Positions 62,288 to 64,000 of a DNA stretch of 64,000 nucleotides are shown one piece after another. The first letter of the stretch is position 1. The number at the start of each line of letters is the position of its first letter. The translations under genes and the position numbers were made by a program. This DNA comes from JACKAQ01 sp965227145 (GTDB taxonomy: Bacteria > Calditrichota > Calditrichia > RBG-13-44-9 > J075): positions 4,154,001 through 4,218,000 of the forward strand of contig OZ245730.1 in assembly GCA_965227145.1 (NCBI GenBank), given 5' to 3'. Under the pieces are notes generated by a model that had not been told where the DNA came from, did no database searches, and saw only the letters and a list, made by a program, of their open reading frames with translations.

Positions 62288-63279
62288 TGGGCGGTTTGCC
62301 AATCCAATATTTGTCAGATATTTACGGATTTTCGTCGGAAAAACCGAATTTGCTGCGGGTGCTGACGTATCACCGCATCGGTCATCCGGATGAAACGCCG
62401 CATCTGGAACCGCGCCAGATCAGCGCATCGACAGAAAATTTTGCCGCGCAGATGGCTTTTTTGCGCAAGAATTATCGCGTGCTTTCAATGCCGGAGGTGC
62501 TCGAACATTTTGAAAACGGTCGGCAATTGCCCGATCGATCGGTGTTGATCACCTTCGACGACGCCTGTCTGGATGTGAAATCAAACGCCCATCCGATATT
62601 GAAAAAACTGAACTTAACCGCGACAGTTTTTGTGCCGACGGCTTATCCGGATCACCCGGAGCGGGCATTTTGGTGGGATGATTTGTATCGCGCAGTGGTG
62701 CTGACCGACCGCCGATCTTATCCCAATTCGCCGATCGGCTCGCTGTCGCTCGATTCGCTGGAAAATCGATTGCAGCATCTCAAAGCGTTGCAAAATTATG
62801 TCAAAACGCTGTCGCACGATGAATTACTGGAAACCGTTTTGCGAATTGCCGGCGATCTCGGCAACAAACCAAAAGCGGTAAAAACGGTGCTGGATTGGGA
62901 CGAGTTGCGCGAACTTGCCAGCGAAGGAGTGCTCAATTTTGGCGCGCACACCCGAACCCATCCGATTCTTACGCAGGCGACACTTTCGCAGGCGCACGAT
63001 GAAATCAGCGGATCGCTGTATGATTTGCGGCGGGAAATTCCCCAATCGCTGCCGGTTTTTGCTTATCCGAACGGCAATTGCTCACCGGAAATTCAGGAAA
63101 TGTTGCATGAGGAAGGTTGCAAACTGGCATTCACCACGGAAGACGGCATCAATAATTTGAACACGGCAAATCCGCTGCTGCTCCGGCGAATCAACATCAC
63201 CCGGCGTACTTCGCTAAAGCTGTTCCGGTTGCGGCTGCAACGCTGGTTTTCAGCAGTGGATGTGTATCGGCATCAATGA
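62284..63279 (+). CDS. Polysaccharide deacetylase (NodB-like)
   Basis: The 331-residue enzyme has the NodB homology domain. The metal-binding TFDDA motif lies near residue 90 and the HTRTHP motif near 221, with the opening RVLTYHRIG. Such enzymes remove N-acetyl groups from amino-sugars in glycans. No signal peptide is visible, so it may act on the cytoplasmic side or be exported by another route. The GTG at 62284 overlaps the previous stop by four bases; an ATG one codon later is equally possible. A GT4 gene begins 14 bases after its stop. Confidence 0.88.
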   Translation: MMGGLPIQYLSDIYGFSSEKPNLLRVLTYHRIGHPDETPHLEPRQISASTENFAAQMAFLRKNYRVLSMPEVLEHFENGRQLPDRSVLITFDDACLDVKSNAHPILKKLNLTATVFVPTAYPDHPERAFWWDDLYRAVVLTDRRSYPNSPIGSLSLDSLENRLQHLKALQNYVKTLSHDELLETVLRIAGDLGNKPKAVKTVLDWDELRELASEGVLNFGAHTRTHPILTQATLSQAHDEISGSLYDLRREIPQSLPVFAYPNGNCSPEIQEMLHEEGCKLAFTTEDGINNLNTANPLLLRRINITRRTSLKLFRLRLQRWFSAVDVYRHQ

Positions 63280-63292
63280 TAATGGATGACAA

Positions 63293-64000
63293 ATGGAATC
63301 AAAAATCTTGAATAGCACACAACCAACAGCAGCAACTCAGGAAATGGTGGACACCGTCGCCTACACAATGTCCCGATTTCCCAAACTCACCGAAACTTTT
63401 ATTTTGTATGAAATGATCGCGCTGGAAGAAGCCGGCGTGCGCGTTGAACTGTTTCCGCTGCTCAAAGAAAATCAGGATGTGCACCATCAGGAAGTGGCGA
63501 AATGGATGGAGCGCGCCCATTTTTACCCCTTCATTTCCGGGAAAATTATCGCTGCGAATTTGCGCTATCTTATAAAAAAACCAATTACTTATCTTCGCAC
63601 AATATTTGAAGTGCTATTCGGAACCATCAGCAGTTTGAACTTTTTTTTCGGGGCTTTGGGCGTGCTGCCCAAAGCGGTGTTGTTCGCGCAGGAAATGGAA
63701 AAATTGGGCGTTAAACATTTGCACTGCCATTTTTGCACGCACCCGGCAATCGCCGGGTTGATCGTTTTCCGACTCTCCGGCATCCCGTTTTCGTTCACAG
63801 CGCACGGCTCGGATTTGCATGTGGATCAAACCATGCTCGGCAAAAAAATTGCTGCCGCAAAACGGGCGGTGACGATCTCAAATTTCAACAAAGAGGTGAT
63901 GGTTTCTGCTTCCGGTGAATCGCTGCGCGACAAAATTGACGTGATCCACTGTGGTGTCGATCCCGACTTATTCCAATGCCACAACCGCAATCGCGAACCC
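63293..64000 (+). CDS. GT4-family glycosyltransferase, N-terminal part (cut by window edge)
   Basis: An ATG at 63293 opens a frame of 236 codons that reaches the window end without a stop, so only the N-terminal part is seen. The block AYTMSRFPKLTETFILYEM resembles the opening of WcaL/AmsK-type exopolysaccharide glycosyltransferases, followed by VLFAQEMEKLGVKHLHCHFC, FTAHGSDLHV and ISNFNKEV, a GT-B acceptor domain pattern ending in HCGVDPDLF. The catalytic E-x7-E block lies beyond the edge. It probably adds a sugar to the repeat unit and continues the rightward polysaccharide locus. Confidence 0.85.
   Translation, partial: MESKILNSTQPTAATQEMVDTVAYTMSRFPKLTETFILYEMIALEEAGVRVELFPLLKENQDVHHQEVAKWMERAHFYPFISGKIIAANLRYLIKKPITYLRTIFEVLFGTISSLNFFFGALGVLPKAVLFAQEMEKLGVKHLHCHFCTHPAIAGLIVFRLSGIPFSFTAHGSDLHVDQTMLGKKIAAAKRAVTISNFNKEVMVSASGESLRDKIDVIHCGVDPDLFQCHNRNREP

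Noticed and set aside
1..64000. CRISPR arrays, tRNA or rRNA genes, and insertion-sequence transposases
   Set aside because: No regular direct-repeat/spacer array, no cloverleaf-like sequence and no transposase-like protein was found; the repeats seen are short palindromes.

Overview
The window is a bacterial chromosome segment of moderate GC content with Gram-negative envelope functions: Lol lipoprotein export, a TonB C-terminal domain, and Wzx/Wzy/Wzc-type polysaccharide genes. Two proteins end in a NYPNPFNPxTTI-type sorting domain. That signature, together with choice-of-anchor, FG-GAP and multiheme proteins, points to the Fibrobacteres-Chlorobi-Bacteroidetes side of the tree. A Calditrichota (Caldithrix-like) or related lineage is my best guess, but this is inferred from protein style only. 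No rRNA, tRNA, CRISPR array, insertion-sequence transposase or phage gene was seen.

Layout. 1-5.1 kb: the 3' end of an SppA-type protease, then leftward genes for a saccharopine dehydrogenase-like enzyme, an M24 peptidase and a beta-helix/TonB-C fusion. 5.3-15.1 kb: a leftward chemosensory operon (acidic response regulator, CheW, methyl-accepting protein, and a 1991-residue CheA with three Hpt sites and a receiver), closed by a clear terminator. 15.7-25.5 kb: rightward housekeeping genes (lysS, LolC/E permease, lolD, recG, an ABC exporter and two membrane or envelope proteins of unknown role). 25.5-26.1 kb: a vapBC-type toxin-antitoxin pair with a palindrome at its start. 26.2-32.9 kb: exported proteins, including two sorting-domain proteins, a beta-propeller lipoprotein with a heme-less cytochrome-like N-terminus, and a five-heme lipoprotein cytochrome. 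33-36.9 kb: a 2H-phosphoesterase-like protein, a MarC-family protein and an exported pullulanase.

37.4-64.0 kb is one long rightward surface-polysaccharide locus. It holds an SLBB protein, a Wzc-type tyrosine kinase, a degenerate GGDEF membrane protein, a sugar-phosphate transferase, glycosyltransferases, GmhA/GmhB, a Wzx flippase, an alginate-lyase-like lipoprotein, a Wzy/WaaL-like polymerase or ligase, a polysaccharide deacetylase and a truncated GT4 gene at the right edge. Embedded in it are two unusual sets. The first is a phosphoenolpyruvate-mutase gene (EDK-x5-NS motif intact) beside a 2-hydroxyacid dehydrogenase, a GNAT acetyltransferase, two tandemly duplicated ATP-grasp ligases and an HprK-like kinase. 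The second is a pair of paralogous modules, each made of a degenerate methyltransferase-like domain, an APH-type kinase and a thymidylate-kinase-like P-loop protein. The module is fused in one copy and split in the other, and the two copies flank the flippase, lyase and polymerase genes. Together they suggest a phosphonate- or phosphate-decorated, probably uronate-containing polysaccharide made by a Wzx/Wzy route; this is inference.

Short palindromic repeats (a GTAGGG/GTAGAGGC family, an 86-bp element with 12-bp inverted ends, and others) occupy many of the gaps between genes.
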